From Nitrososphaerota archaeon (GTDB lineage Archaea > Thermoproteota > Nitrososphaeria > Nitrososphaerales > Nitrosopumilaceae), in NCBI GenBank assembly GCA_016126025.1, contig JAEFDA010000020.1, positions 1 through 11,936 on the forward strand: a DNA stretch of 11,936 bases. Direction: 5' to 3'. Position 1 is the stretch's first letter. Every line of letters begins with the position of its first letter. The notes under the pieces were generated by a model. The model had not been told where the DNA came from and searched no databases. It worked only from the letters and a program-made list of their open reading frames with translations. This document shows positions 11,255 through 11,936 of the stretch, piece by piece. Made by a program: the position numbers and the translations under genes.

Positions 11255-11509
11255 TTGACGGAGCCGATAGGGCGAGACGTGCTGGGGCCGCCGCACTGTT
11301 TCTTTGTATGGGCTCTCGGGAGACTTGTGCTCTGGTGTTTTACAAAGTATCCCGACATGTCAGCGCAGAATATGAGACTGGCCAACGAGCTGTGCCAGAC
11401 AGTCAATATGCTGGCCTCGCCCATAAGTGACGGTATGAAAAAGAGGCTGGCAAAAAACTCCTCCAAGGGCAGGCTTAGCCTGCATAATTATGCGGTGGCC
11501 ATTCTGTAG
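11255..11509 (+). CDS. Small ORF, unknown function; possible paralogue of the preceding ORF
   Basis: An 84-residue frame from a TTG; in-frame ATG at 11357 would give 50 residues. The C-terminal part (YPDMSAQNMRLANELCQTVN, LASPISDGMKKRLAKN) is helix-like and resembles the preceding ORF (YADMS, LA, KKL). Because the similarity begins before the ATG at 11357, I kept the longer frame, but the true start is unclear and the first 30 residues may be non-coding. Family not recognised. Confidence 0.35.
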   Translation: MTEPIGRDVLGPPHCFFVWALGRLVLWCFTKYPDMSAQNMRLANELCQTVNMLASPISDGMKKRLAKNSSKGRLSLHNYAVAIL

Positions 11510-11614
11510 AACCATAAACGGCGCTGCGCATGTCGGGCTCCGGCCATGTAGGACAACTAACCCGGATGCTCTCGGCAGCTGCTCTTCATGGTGGGCGTGA
11601 CACGCAGTAATTTC

Positions 11615-11830
11615 CTAGAGGGAATTTTTGTTCCTAAAATGGTGATGGGAGATGTATACGGACCCAGCCACGAATGGAATATGGAGTGATTTTATGCCGG
11701 CTCTGATTTTCAGCACGGTAATCTGCGCATATTCTTCCATGAAAGCTAGTTTGGCCAGAACCCTCGGCTCGACCCCAGGCCAGTTTTTCATATCTTGACT
11801 AGCTCTGTAGTATGTCCTGGTATCGGGCAC
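11615..11830 (-). pseudogene. Possible gene fragment, unrecognised
   Basis: The frame reads (V)PDTRTYYRASQDMKNWPGVE, RVLAKLAFMEEYAQITVLKI and then a less protein-like tail to a TAG. The frame is open about 13 codons further upstream of the GTG at 11830 (LRANGYAVPDTR). Regular helices and the absence of any ATG start suggest an internal fragment of a larger lost gene. Family not recognised. Confidence 0.3.
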
Positions 11831-11868
11831 GGCGTATCCGTTGGCTCGCAGAGGGGCAGCAACCGCTT

Positions 11869-11936
11869 ATGTCGGAGGGCGGCATCAAGCGGTCAACGCG
11901 GTGCGTTCCGGACAATTTGCCTGAAAAAAGCCGCCG
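11869..11936 (+). CDS. Possible gene start running off the right edge
   Basis: An ATG at 11869 opens a frame (MSEGGIKRSTRCVPDNLPEK...) that continues to the edge without a stop. Only 22 complete codons are visible and there is no good TATA box, so the call is weak. Confidence 0.2.
   Translation, partial: MSEGGIKRSTRCVPDNLPEKSR

Larger units (their letters stand above)
11510..11936. other. Right-hand end with weakly supported ORFs
   Basis: This stretch holds a minus-strand frame (11615-11830) and the possible start of a plus-strand gene (11869 onward). No RNA gene, terminal repeat or IS motif was seen. Confidence 0.4.

Noticed and set aside
10955..11936. Integrated element using tRNA-Pro as attachment site
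   Set aside because: No duplicate of the tRNA 3' end and no integrase were seen to the right of the tRNA.
1..11936. CRISPR array
   Set aside because: No short regularly spaced repeats were seen; the only direct repeats are the two long elements and the IS copies.

Overview
The window is archaeal and most resembles a high-GC member of the Nitrososphaerota (Thaumarchaeota), probably a Cenarchaeum-type marine or sponge-associated lineage; the genus is inferred. Supporting signs are archaeal/eukaryal information-processing genes (S24e, S27Ae, aIF5A, Dph6, SRP54, Pus10), a tRNA-Tyr with an intron, TATA boxes about 24-30 bases from start codons with no Shine-Dalgarno sequence, and native genes rich in AGG (Arg) and ATA (Ile).

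Layout. 1-665 (minus): N-terminal part of a secreted surface protein with DUF285/BspA-type repeats, running off the left edge. 678-1204: no convincing gene, two hairpins. 1208-2151 (minus): tRNA-Arg(GCG), rps27ae and rps24e (stop and start overlapping), and intron-containing tRNA-Tyr(GTA). 2260-3433 (plus): aIF5A and the diphthamide ligase Dph6. 3425-4383: two copies of an undescribed-looking element of about 270-287 bp with terminal inverted repeats, resembling a MITE, bracketing two tiny convergent coiled-coil genes. 4425-7409 (plus): a tight cluster of an unknown basic protein, srp54, pus10 and a 31-residue basic protein. 7410-10245: accessory DNA with a cluster of hairpins, a solo 5' end of an IS630-like element, two divergent tiny genes, a full-length but frameshifted IS630-like element with TA target duplication, and a gene fragment. 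10246-10953: HExxH putative metallopeptidase. 10955-11028 (minus): tRNA-Pro(TGG). 11029-11936: small weakly supported ORFs.

The conserved genes form a translation and protein-targeting theme: ribosomal proteins, tRNAs, two factors or enzymes tied to unusual amino-acid modifications (hypusine on aIF5A, diphthamide on EF2), the SRP GTPase and a tRNA pseudouridine synthase. The accessory DNA sits between these blocks and consists of decayed IS630-like DNA, the repeated inverted-repeat element and very small helical proteins.

The strongest candidate for something undescribed is the pair of elements at 3425-3694 and 4097-4383. One supplies the stop codon of dph6, the other ends a few bases before the promoter of the srp54 cluster, and both keep a hairpin plus T-tract that looks like a terminator.
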